Source: Ustulina deusta
Taxonomy: Eukaryota; Ascomycota; Sordariomycetes; Xylariales; Xylariaceae
Length of the DNA stretch: 64,000 nt
NCBI GenBank assembly: GCA_023159155.1
Contig: JAJNNX010000075.1
Coordinates: 106,227 to 170,226, forward strand
Direction of reading: 5' to 3'
A program made the translations under genes and the position numbers. Position 1 is the first letter of the stretch. Each line of letters starts with the position of its first letter. The notes under the pieces are model-generated. The model worked only from the letters and a program-made list of their open reading frames with translations. It was not told the DNA's origin and searched no databases. Positions 12,470 to 23,952 of the stretch are shown in pieces.

Positions 12470-14683
12470 CTAAGAGTGAGGCCAACGAGGGCGAATGCTA
12501 GTGTGCATTGTGTTGCCCTCGCCGTATTCACTCCTCGCTAGAGGAGGGCCCATATCCTGGGTCACTATGCGCTTGTACTTGTTTAAGAGCTCTGTGATTC
12601 CAAGCTTAACTTTCCCAGTTTGGAGGCTCCGCGACAAATCAGGCACAACACTCTTCACAGCCTTGTGCACCTCTCGGTAGTGTTGCCGGTAGGCTCGTGC
12701 AGCCACTTCAACGTCATCTTTCTCAGGTTGTTCAATATACCTCAACGTCGCTCTCTTGAAAGCCTTCGTGAATATTAAAATCAAGTCGCAGGCTAGCTTT
12801 AAGAATAGCCGAGCTGTAGCCTGTATAATAGCTGTAAAGTTCGCTCTCATGGGTATGACTGTAGCGAGAAAACCTTCCGTGGCAAGACTACTTCTCAACT
12901 TATCCCACACGTTAATTTTACAGATGTCTAACATCGCTGTAGTGTCGATGGCTGAGAGACCAAAGCAGCGGAGAACCGTCGTGCAGGCTTGATGAGCTGC
13001 TGCTATGCGAGTTGAAATCAACCCAACTGGCATACCCGTTATGATAGTAACACTGGCGATGATCTTCTGGTACATTTCCATGGTTTCGCTTATGGCATAG
13101 TCGATTTTGTGGTCGACGGTGGCAGCCTGTGCGCGCAGAAAAAGCATCCTCAAGGTTTCTGAGGTGATCATCTTCTCTCTCCAAATCTCGATCTGGTCGT
13201 AGAAAGGGAATAACTTTTTAGCCGATGATGCGTTTAGGTACTTGTCTATGATCATATATACTGAAGGGTGGATAATGGTACCTCGAGGTGCTAGAGTGTA
13301 GGTCAGCATAAGTTATCAAGCCTCTGAACGGGCTGAGGTAGGTACTCAGAGATGAACTTACAGAATCTATCATAACCCTTCAACCCCCCTCCGCTCGGAG
13401 CATCATTGAAAGGTTCTCGAGCTTCCTTGAACTTAGCCAAGACGCCATTTGTCTGATGCAGCTTGACTGCATATCTTTTCCCAAATAAACTGCCTTCCTC
13501 ATGAATCCGACAGATGTCGCGTATCTCCACGGCAAGCTTATTCTCTGTGATGCAAGACCAGGCTTTGTTCTCGCCGCCGTCAATACCAACTATTTCCAGT
13601 GGATTGTGCAACAAAGCTCGACCACCATAGTCCCCCTCGAACTTGAAAATGAGACCCTTCGCTCTGCTTTCCAACATCATCCACTGTAGCGGATAGAGTG
13701 CTAGGCCATCCATCTCGGTAGATCCTCCGATGTCTCTGTGCATGCCGACAAACCAGGCTTGGACGAAAGTTTGGTTCGATAGACTGCTGCTGTCGTTGCT
13801 CCACGATGGCCATAAGCCTTCGGCCCGCATGGCCTTCCTGTCCTCGTTGAGCGCGAGCGCAGCACGCATATGGTGAATTGATCCATTTAAGGATATGTCG
13901 TGAAGCGACTTATCTTCTACTGCTTTTACAGTGTCAAAAGCGCCTATAAACTTGATCGTGGGAGCTGGCCTCGTCTTCGCATGGAAGTAGAGATGCACCT
14001 AATATGACTGTCGGTTAATATTTGTCTCGCAGAACGCTGGTCTCTGCGCATATAGGGAATATAGAACTTACATTGCCCTCTTCCTTAGGCCTTGAACCCT
14101 TCCGCAATTTTTCATACACCTTAAGAGCATCCTTGTAGTCCTTGTGGAAGGCTTTATCGCTACCATGGGCAGCATCGGCGGAAACCAGAGCTCCTAGGTG
14201 ATGAAGCAAGCCCGCCGCGGCACGAACAACATAGGCGCCACGACTGAATCCATATAGCCAGACTTCATCATTTGGACCGGTTAAGCGACAGCACGCTTTG
14301 TACACGTTTTCAATCTGGTCGAGGCACTTGAGACCAAATACTCCAGTGTATAGCTTCTCCAGTTTTGATATACTGTCTTCGGATCCAATTCCAGCGACGT
14401 ACATCTTTTCCTGAAAGAACCTTTCATGAAAGAATAGTCAGAAAGGTTCAACGGCTCTCAGTTGAGCTTACCGGTTGCCTGATGCATCCTGGAATTCTCC
14501 TTTGCCGACGCTCGCGTAGAAACGGTATATGTTGGTGACGTTGCCCTGCTTGTCATTTCCACCATCTGGGTCGAACCAAGTCCCGTCAACACAAATGATA
14601 AGCCGCACCGGAAGGTTTCCAGCCATGTTATCTTGCCCCGGATGCTTAGAAGTCGAAGTAAGTACTGATTTGTGATTTAACAT
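12470..14683 (-). CDS. DUF2235 family alpha/beta hydrolase (Tle1-like phospholipase fold)
   Basis: Four exons on the minus strand: 14683-14472, 14420-14072, 13998-13362 and 13290-12470, giving 672 residues. The first in-frame ATG (14681-14683) precedes the domain; a second Met (MAGNLPVRL, 14624-14626) is an alternative start. The family hallmarks are all present: CVDGTW at 31-36, a nucleophile elbow GFSRGA with Ser130, GAFDTV with Asp209, and WFVGMHRDIGG with His274, suggesting a Ser-Asp-His triad. This is the domain found in bacterial type VI lipase effectors of the Tle1 class and in many fungal proteins of unknown substrate. The last about 280 residues have no motif I know and contain hydrophobic stretches (FTAIIQATARLFLKLACDLILIF) that could associate with membrane. 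Intron 1 was chosen because it restores RFFQEKMYVAGIGSED, as expected for the family; branch-like CTGAC occurs in introns 1 and 3. Confidence 0.9.
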
Positions 14684-17516
14684 CTCGCTATCGTGGCATG
14701 CTTCAGGTTGCAAGTCTTAAAGACTTAGTCTTAGATGAAGAATAGAAAAATTTCGCCGAAGGGCGATGAACGGTTGAACCGTTTAGGAGAACGATGGGAA
14801 CTACGCCTCGAACCGTGCCCCTCAGCAAAAGGCTCAAAATTGGAGGAGCGAAAAGCCACTCGTTACATGATCTTACCAATCCTGTGATCGCGATTCATGC
14901 GCTAAAACAACGTACATCGGGTAGAGGCTCTCCCGCATCGAATCGGCCTACACTGCTAATGGTTTCTCCAAGCGATATGCATGATTTCCCGAGACCCCGG
15001 GGCCGAGAGATTTTGGGGAGGATAACACTCACTGCGATACCTGTATAATCTTTCATGTTATTGCGACCGCAGTCAGCCTAATGTTTGGGGCTGTACACAC
15101 AGTCATCGTGGCGCCCCTACGACACATACCATGCACGAAATTACCAATAAATATAGAACCGGACTTGTGCCAACGCGCCCTTGTCCGTCAATACAGCAAG
15201 TGGTGCACCATGCTCCCTCCTGCTTCTCCCCAATTTGTCGGGGAGGCTATGAAGATAAAGCGTAGGGAGATGTATTAATAGCTGATACTTTCGCAGCCTG
15301 TACGTGGCTATGTCAGGGCCGCGCTGGGCAGTTGATGTATTTGCTCAGAACTTGTGATTAGAATCATCACTTTCGAGATAAGCAATCAAAGAACGCGTGG
15401 CTGATAGCTGAGGCATGCTGGCGTAGCAACATGACCTAAAATCTAACATGGGTTTGCCTTACGCCCGAAGGGCATGCAATTATATGGCATTGGCGGATTC
15501 AGTCACACCTTACGCCTTCTAACCCTACCCTCGACTTTTGTGCATAGCCAGCGCCAACCAAACAGTACCGACTCCAATGAGATGATATCGCCAATCATCC
15601 CCGGCTCTAAATAGGCCGGTCTGGATCCAGTATCCGAGGAGCAGCAAGAAGTTATGCGAGTGAGCCCAAAGCTTATGGTGTATGGTTATCGAGAAACTAC
15701 CTACCCAGTGTGGTAGGAATAGCTACCCAAGTAATTATAGGAGGTGGCAGAACTTTGAATTGGGGGTACCGCATGACCCAGGAGCAAAGGATTATCGAAA
15801 AAGAAACGAGGCGGAAGGACAAGGACAAGGGAGGAGGGATGCCGCGGGGTACACGTATTGAAGACTGGGAATACGTACCATACAAGAGCCTTGCCTGGAG
15901 TGGGAGCGCAACTCGGGGAAAAAGGGGGGGAAATCCGCGTGTTGCTCTGGAGTCTCTTATATCGTCTGAATATCCTGACTAAAGCTTCACCTGGGGCTGG
16001 AGTTAGACGTACGAATCCTCTTTCCTTATTCCACCACAAGAGCTGCATGGCTTGGCTCTCACCGGGCGGAATGTGCGCGGGACTTGTGTTTAGTTCTATG
16101 TGTGGTATTACCTTGCATTATGTAACACACTGGGTGAAACATCTAGTGAGTTGGGTTTGATTGCTAACAACACTCACTGTAAGAGCAAAGTACATAATAA
16201 AGATGTCTATATTTGATTCGTGCGGATAGGCTGCAAGAACCTACTAATGCATCCAATGATAAGTCAGTAGTGTTAAGTAGCCAGGGAAAATGCTACAAGC
16301 ACAATTATTCCATTCATCTTCTTGCTTCATATGAATTGGAAGTTGTCTCTCGCTCTGTAATTAATATTTGCTACTTAAGTAGCACGTGGGTAGGAGGGTA
16401 CCACATGAACAAAGCTTTTGGCTTTTACGGCATGTTTGTTGACGAAGCTCTATCATGGCTACAGCAGATACATCGAGGTACCTATCATCCTGTCCGTCAC
16501 CGTGGTAAAGCTGACAGGGGAAATCTAACATTAACTTTCCGTATCACATGCATGTTGACGGGTATGGCCCGTGCTGTAGAACTACTTACTTTAGAACTTT
16601 ATCAATGCTGCTACTCCTTTCTGGTCTGGCTGGTTTGAGAATCGGTCCTTCTCGGATATAGGACCTATATTGTAGGCTGACGGATAAGGATATGTTTACA
16701 ATGAGATTCAAACGAGTCGTGTAGCTCCATAGTAGGTGATTGAAGTCCTATTGATTGTAGTATGCTATCAAGGGAAGTTTGCGCCAAGGAGGCGGACATA
16801 TCTGGGCAGCATCATCTCGACTCCAACCTCTCCTTGTTCTTTTTTTTTTTTAAACTAAATTTTTTCTAAAAAAAATTTTATGGCATGCAGTAAACCAATA
16901 TTAAGCCAACTAAGCTTAGCTTTACCAGGTAAATACCGGGGGTAAGCCCAATATTGCTCCCGAAACTCAATTTCAGCGCTGTCACTGTAAGTTTATCAAT
17001 AGTAGTCTACATTTCAAAACTGTCGCCGATTCTGGAAACCCTAATAAGGAATTCCTGAGACGTATTCATTCACACATGGTTCGCGCAGGGATATGCCTGT
17101 TTAACTTACTGCCGAGCTCTATCGCTCTGAGAGTACACTGAACAACCACTCAACTCTACCGATAAAGAGGGTACAAAACTCTACCTGCGACTTGCATCAT
17201 AGCTTTACAAATTAGCACTCAGCTAGGATGGCTAGCTTAGGCGCATATTCCGGAGAAGTGTATTCGCGATAGCGTCTCTTGATTGAGGAAATACGCGTCA
17301 TAAGGTGCCCCCCCATTTCCCGGAGGCACCAATTTTCTAAACCTTAATGATATTAAGCGTGACGGTTGCGCGTTCCTAGGAGGAAGACTGTCCCCCCAAA
17401 TCGAAGAGGGGGTCGCGAAATAACTTGTGAAAACCCTGACTGACCTCGCTGCATTGTTCCTGATTCTTTTTATTTGAGGAGATAGGAACCTCAGGAGAGG
17501 ACCAAAAATCGAGACA
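14684..17516. other. Long intergenic region, no supported gene
   Basis: Separates two divergent genes (DUF2235 minus, H+-ATPase plus), so both promoters lie at its ends. The longest frame (16213-16638, +) begins with TTG, has no motif and looks random. An A/T homopolymer patch lies at about 16840-16880. Nothing is recognisable as a repeat or RNA gene. Confidence 0.55.
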
Positions 17517-20500
17517 ATGAGTTTCCTAACTTCTCGCAGACCTCATAACACCGCGGCTGACGACATCGAGGCCAACGCCGCAACTATTCAGAATGAGGCA
17601 ATCTCGCCTGCTGAGAACGCCCCAGGCGACAGCGGTGATGGTAACGAACAGGGGGAACATGTCAAATTCGGCGAGGATGATCTGAGACCGCCGCCAAAAA
17701 GTTTAGATCTCGGCGAGTTTGAAGCACTTGACCGATATATCACCACCTTCGAGGCTGAGCGCAGAGCAAGTCTTATCACCACCGTACGGCCAGTTAAACA
17801 ACGTAAATGGTGGCAATTCTGGCAGTCGGACAAGGCCGCGCCCAAGGTCGAAGCCAAGCCGCTTGCCGCTGTAGGACAGCCGCCGGATTCGTGGCTCGAG
17901 ACTGACATTCAGCATGGTATTACCAAGGCTATGGCAGAAGAGCGCCGCAAACGGTTTGGATGGAACGAACTTACCTCGGAGAAAGAGAACACGCTTGTTA
18001 AATTATTTGGGTACTTCACGGGTCCTATTCTTTATGGTACGTTGATTGCATCCAATAAACGTAGCAGTTTATCCAAATGGAATCTAAATGTCGCCAGCCA
18101 TGGAGCTTGCTGCCTTGTTGGCTGCTGGCCTCCAAGATTGGATTGACTTCGGTGTCATCTTGGGTATCCTGGGCCTCAACGCGTTTGTAGGCTTTTATCA
18201 AGAAAAGCAAGCTGCAGATGTCGTGGCAAGTCTCAAGGGTGACATTGCAATGAAGGCAATGGTAGTTCGTGACGGGGAAGAGCAGCAGATCCTTGCTAGA
18301 GAGCTAGTCCCTGGTGACATCGTAAGTTTTCGCCCTCATCACGACCCGTTTCCCGGATATAACTTAGGTAGCGACATTGATACTGATGTTCTATAGGTGA
18401 TCATTCAGGAAGGCCAGACAGTGCCAGGAGATGCACAACTAATATGTGATTACAATAGACGACAGGACTTTGAACAATACAAGGCGTTGAAAAACGAAGA
18501 TAAGTTTAATGAGGAGAGTACGGAAGGTGGTGCCGCCAACGACAAGAGAGACAAGGAGAAGACAAGCGACGATGGCGGTGAGTTAAAAGGGGAGAAGGAA
18601 CAAGCCGATGAGGAAGCAAGCATAGGATGCACCCACTACGGAGACGCGTTGGTCGCTTGCGACCAGTCAGCCATTACCGGAGAATCGCTCGCTGTTGACA
18701 AGTATATGGGGGATACTATATACTACACTACGGGTTGCAAGCGTGGCAAAGCTTACGCCATAATACTGACATCCGCGAAGCATTCTTTTGTCGGGCGTAC
18801 CGCCCAGTTGGTCCAGGGAGCTAAGGACCAGGGGCACTTCAAGGCCGTCATGAACAGCATCGGCACTTCTCTCCTGGTCCTGGTTATGTTTTGGATTCTG
18901 GCTGCTTGGATTGGCGGTTTCTACCATAACCTCCGCATCGCACAACCTCACATTCAGAATTTGCTCCATTATACCCTAGTCCTTCTCATCATTGGCGTCC
19001 CTGTTGGTCTTCCGGTCGTGACAACTACAACACTTGCCGTGGGCGCAGCCTACTTGGCAAAGCAAAAGGCCATTGTTCAGAAGCTGACGGCTATCGAGTC
19101 TCTCGCAGTGAGTATTTTCGCTTGCCTCTCTCCAGGTTTGATATTGACAGCTTGATAGGGCGTAAATGTTCTCTGCTCAGACAAGACGGGAACTCTGACG
19201 GCCAATAAGCTCAGCCTCCGCGAGCCATATGTAGCAGAAGGCCAAGATGTCAACTGGATGATGGCCGTGGCGGCACTAGCTAGTTCCCACAATGTACAGT
19301 CGCTGGACCCAATTGACAAGGTCATCATTACGACCTTGAAAAGGTACCCAAAGGCTAGAGAAATCCTACGTCAGGGTTGGAAGACGGACAAGTTCACGCC
19401 GTTTGACCCCGTCTCGAAGCGCATCACCAGCTACTGTCGGCTAGGAGAGGACCGTTATATCTGCGCGAAGGGGGCACCCAGAGCGATCCTCGCTCTTGCT
19501 GACGTCGACAAAGAGACAAGTCGTAATTACAATGGGAAAGCGAAAGAATTCGCACAGAGAGGGTTTCGATCTCTCGGTGTTGCGTACAAGAAGAACGACG
19601 AGCCTTGGGTTGTTCTAGGATTGTTGTCGATGTTCGACCCACCGCGCGAGGACACAGCACAGACGATCATCGAAGCTGTACATCTGGGCGTGCCAGTGAA
19701 GATGTTGACTGGTGATGCCATTGCTATAGCCAAAGAGACTTGCAAGATGCTCGGGCTGGGTACCAAGGTCTACAACTCAGAGAGACTAATCCATAGTGGA
19801 CTGACCGGGACAGTACAACATGACTTGGTTCAGCGCGCTGACGGATTCGCCGAGGTCTTTCCGGAACACAAGTACCAAGTTGTTGAGATGCTTCAACAGA
19901 GAGGTTCTTTGACTGCCATGACGGGAGATGGTATGAAAAACCACAACCCTAGCACGCGCATGCATCGTTGCTAATGAGTTGACACTATAACAGGTGTTAA
20001 CGATGCGCCTTCGTTAAAAAAGGCGGACTGTGGCATCGCTGTTGAAGGATCGTCCGAGGCAGCGCAAGCAGCAGCAGACATCGTATTCCTGGCACCAGGC
20101 CTGAGTACAATCATCCTCTCAATCAAGACAGCTCGCCAGGTACGTCCAGCTTACGCACGAATCCATTTCCGGTGTTTTCGGGTCGTCAGATTATGAGTTG
20201 ACTTGAAAGCATGCTAACTTTCGAGCAGATCTTCCAGCGGATGAAATCATACGTGCAATATCGTATCGCCCTGTGTCTGCACCTTGAGATATATCTAACC
20301 ACCTCCATGATCATTCTCAATGAAACTATCCGACCAGATCTTATCGTCTTCCTCGCACTCTTTGCGGACTTGGCTACCGTCGCCGTCGCCTATGACAATG
20401 CGCACGTCGAGCCTCGGCCCGTGGAATGGCAATTGAAGAAGATTTGGGTCATCAGTGTAATTTTGGGCGCCTTGCTCGCCGCGGGTACCTGGATCATTCG

Positions 20501-21093
20501 CGGAACCATGTTCTTGAGAAGCGGGGGCATCATTGAGAACTTTGGGTCTATCCAGGAAGTGCTGTTCCTCGAAGTCGCTTTGACCGAGAACTGGCTCATC
20601 TTCGTGACTCGGGGAGGACAGACCTGGCCGTCCTGGCAACTGGTCGGTGCGATTTTGGGCGTTGATGTTCTAGCCACCCTCTTCTGCTTGTTTGGCTGGC
20701 TGTCCGGAAGTGGCGGCGGCGCCATGGAGAGCACGCCTCCAGATCAATTCCATAATTCCAGCAACGGTTGGACCGACATCGTAACGGTAGTCGTCGTCTG
20801 GGCGTACTCGATTGGCGTCGTGGTTTTCATCGCGATCGTATACTTCGCGCTCAACAGCTTCCAATGGGTCAATGATTTGGGACGCCAAAACCGCAACAAG
20901 AAGGACTCCTATATCGAGAACATTATCGGCCACATCAACAAACTTGCTCGTAAGTTCACTCTTCCTGTTGACATTGCTGGTTGTACTGATGGGGCTAACA
21001 ATATGTGTTGTAGTCGAGCACGAGCCCGACCCGAAGACGGGCCGCGACAAGTATTACATCATAGAGAAGACGACTGAGGAGGAAGACTTTTGA
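17517..21093 (+). CDS. P-type (P3A) plasma-membrane H+-ATPase paralogue with an acidic/basic insertion in the A domain
   Basis: Seven exons: 17517-18036, 18098-18321, 18397-19107, 19159-19930, 19994-20139, 20229-20949 and 21014-21093. All introns are GT-AG, and they assemble to 1057 residues. The enzyme pumps protons out of the cell using ATP. Key sites: A-domain TGES at 342-345; the phosphorylated Asp493 in [17 protein letters not shown] of the nucleotide-binding domain; MLTGD; TGDGVNDAP at 740-748. The membrane segment [28 protein letters not shown] (quoted in part: [14 protein letters not shown]) carries the conserved Asp pair, and the C-terminus [16 protein letters not shown] is the fungal Pma signature. 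It is longer than typical Pma1 (about 920 residues). It has a long N-terminus (WWQFWQSDK motif near 95-105) and a Lys/Glu-rich insertion at about residues 270-325 between GDAQLICDY and the TGES segment. It is probably a secondary, conditionally expressed paralogue rather than the main Pma1 (inference). Confidence 0.95.
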
Positions 21094-22153
21094 AGGGTCT
21101 TGGAATTGAGACGTGCCTAGTCGATGTGGTGGGCTTTGGCAAGTCTGTCACGCTATCATAGGATTTAAGTTAGAGGGATGTACGGTGCCTGTGTAGTGGG
21201 CAATTCTTGATTCTAACAGTACCTGCGTGACAGTCGGAGATTTAATTTTGAAACCGGATCTGCTACACTTTTCCTATGTACTTAATTGAAGCCGGTGTTG
21301 ATGGCGTTTTGGAGGTGTTTTGGAGAAAGCTGGGGAGCCTCCGCCATCTCCTGGCTTGGACATCTGGGTACCACCGACCTGGGTAGGGGTAGTCAATAGA
21401 CAGCACCTCCACATACATACCTACTGTACCTTACATACCTACTTATAAGTACCTAGGTAGTCTGACGAGGGAACCGAATGCGATACCGATACCGACTCTT
21501 AGTCACGCCTCGAAAAACTGACGTGATGCAGGGAGTCAGTCCCCTCTGTTATGTTCACTTTTGATAAGGAGCTAGAACTGGGGGTATCGTGCGTGGTTTT
21601 GTTTCGTCGTGCTACCTACATGCCGTATCCCCGTACACGACGGCTCTGTCGCGGGGACGCTAATCTCTACCATCGCCAAGCAATGGAGCAAAATGGTGTA
21701 CACTGTTGCTTACCTAGGTAGATAGTACAACACGGTGTGGTATCACATGAATTGTGGTTTGCTTTTTTTTAAAAACAAAACAATACGCGTTGCTTATTGT
21801 GTACAAGAAGCGACCGAGTTATGTTTCAATTTTCGAAATCTCCGGTTTCCGGTTTCCGAGCTTTCCGGTCATGCTCATCTACCTCTTCAACTTGGTCTTC
21901 CAAACTATAGCTCCTCGGCATTAGTCGGAGTCTCAGCTCGGTATCGGATTCGCTTTCGTTTCATCATGATACTGTATACGAGTTTAATATTATAGGCACC
22001 ACCTATATATCGCAAAACCGCGAGTCGGTTTAATTGGCCTTCATAGCTAGGTTCTCTCGTTATTTATATCATTGCTATTTGTTGTTCTTTCCTTTCGTTT
22101 TGTGCTACAACAAACGGCCAACCCAGTGAAATACGCTTGCCTTTTAAGTCAAG
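21094..22153. other. Intergenic, no supported gene
   Basis: Contains ACCTA/TAGGT-rich microrepeats (about 21410-21460), then the P450 promoter. No coding frame with support. Confidence 0.55.
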
Positions 22154-23952
22154 ATGCCTAGCATCTCATTCACGAAAGTGTTTGCCTTTTCTGCTACCCT
22201 ATCCTATCCTCTCACGAAGATCGGCGGCTCAACATATCCGAGTATATTCTGTCGAGTATACGGTATATGCCTCTTTCTCTGGACCATATATCGCTTTATC
22301 CTCTATCCAAATGTGTTTTCGCCTTTGAGGCACCTTCCTACAGTGGACGGCAATTCGTGGTGGAGTCGACAATCAACCCGCCTATTTACTGAACCGAAGG
22401 GCGTTCCCCAGAGCGACTGGTATTTCCCTTATTTCATACCATTCGTAGCACGAGTGATGTCATTCGGTGCAACCCCAAGCTAACATGGTTGTTGCGGGGG
22501 GGCAGGGTTGAAAAAGTGCCACACCAGCGTCATGGTCTTGTTCGGTACCGAACGGCTCTCAACCAAGAGCGAGTTATTGTGGCGACTCCTGAGGCGCTGG
22601 CAGAGGTTCTAACAACGAAGAGTTATCACTTCAGAAAACCGAAGACTGTCGCGAATGCATTGAAGCCAATTGCTGGAGTAGGCATTCTGCTGGCCGAAGG
22701 AGATCTCCATAAACAACAGAGGAAAACTCTGTTGCCAGCTTTTGCTTACAGGCATATTAAGGATCTCTATGGGCTGATGTGGGATATCTCAAGCCATGCT
22801 GTTACATCATTAACTGAAGCAGTTGTCACAGAGTCAAAGACAGACCAGCAACCCTACACGATGAATATCATGCAATGGGCGAGCAAGGTTACCCTGGACA
22901 TCATCTTCGTAGGAGGAATGGGACAGAGCTTCGAGTCTGTTCGGAACGAAGATGGCGATTATATGGCCCTGCGACAGATATACAAGACGGTGTTTAGTCA
23001 AAGCAAACAAGACTTGATCTTATTTATTCTTCGCGTATGGGTCTTGCCCAGCTGGCTTTTGTCATACATACCTCTCAAGAGGAACATGGAGCTCCAACGG
23101 GCGGCAAAAACACTTCGCGACATATGCCGGCACCTCATTCGCCAAAAAAAGAGTGATCTCGAATCTGAGATGGCGGATAAGAGGGAGAAGGACATACTAA
23201 CCGTGGCCGTCAACTACGGTGGGTTTACGGAAGACGAGCTCGTCGAACAGCTCCTCACGTTCCTTGCGGCGGGGCATGAAACTACCGCTACGGCATTGAC
23301 ATGGGCCGTCTACGCTCTCAGCAAGAACCCGGAAATGCAAACGAAGCTCCGAAATGAGATTCGCACGCATCTCCCCAGCCCGTCCTCCCCGTCACCGAAC
23401 AAGGCGGAGGACCTAGCCGCGGTCATCGATAACAATATGCCCTACCTTCAAGCGGTTTGCCTCGAGGTACTACGTTACTTCGCGCCGGTACCCGTGACAT
23501 TCCGCGAGGCTGCCGTGGACACTTCGATCAACGGGGCACCGATCCCAGCCGGCACACAGCTCGCCATCTGCCCTCGGGCTACCAATCACGATGTGTCGCT
23601 GTGGGGAGACGATGCTCAAGTCTTCAACCCTGATCGATACCTGTCACAGGCCAAAAAGGCACCTCTCGACCCGTTGGACGAAGACGGGCAGGGCGAGAGC
23701 GCCAACAAGGACGCAGGCAGTCGAAGTAATTACGCGACGTTGACTTTCCTGCACGGCCCCCGGAGCTGCATCGGCCAGTCATTCTCCAGAGCCGAGCTGG
23801 CCATATTGGTCGCGACGCTGGTCGGCAGGTTCGAGTTTGCACTGGCCGATGAATCGCTCGAGGATGAGACGAAGCTCAAATTGAGGAACGGTGTAACGAA
23901 TCGACCGGCTAATGGTCTAGACGTGAAAGTCCAACTTGTGGAGGGTTGGTGA
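22154..23952 (+). CDS. Cytochrome P450 monooxygenase, microsomal
   Basis: Two exons, 22154-22419 and 22506-23952, separated by an 86 bp intron (GTATTT..GCAG with branch GCTAAC); 570 residues. The intron was placed so that PQSDW joins VEKVPHQRHGLVRYR, matching the order usual in this P450 group; without it a TAA interrupts the frame. An N-terminal hydrophobic anchor (about residues 34-55) points to the ER membrane. The oxygen-binding I-helix motif AGHETT is at 344-349 and the ExxR pair is Glu409/Arg412. NPDRY represents the PERF region, and the heme loop FLHGPRSCIG places the iron-ligating Cys at 510. The substrate cannot be told. No polyketide, terpene or peptide synthase lies nearby, so it is a stand-alone monooxygenase here. 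Confidence 0.94.

Noticed and set aside
16213..16638. 141-codon frame in the 14.7-17.5 kb spacer
   Set aside because: Starts at TTG, has no motif, and its composition is that of random sequence.
22420..22505. Frameshift or stop breaking the P450 gene
   Set aside because: A canonical 86 bp intron with a GCTAAC branch site and GCAG acceptor restores the expected protein without any mutation.
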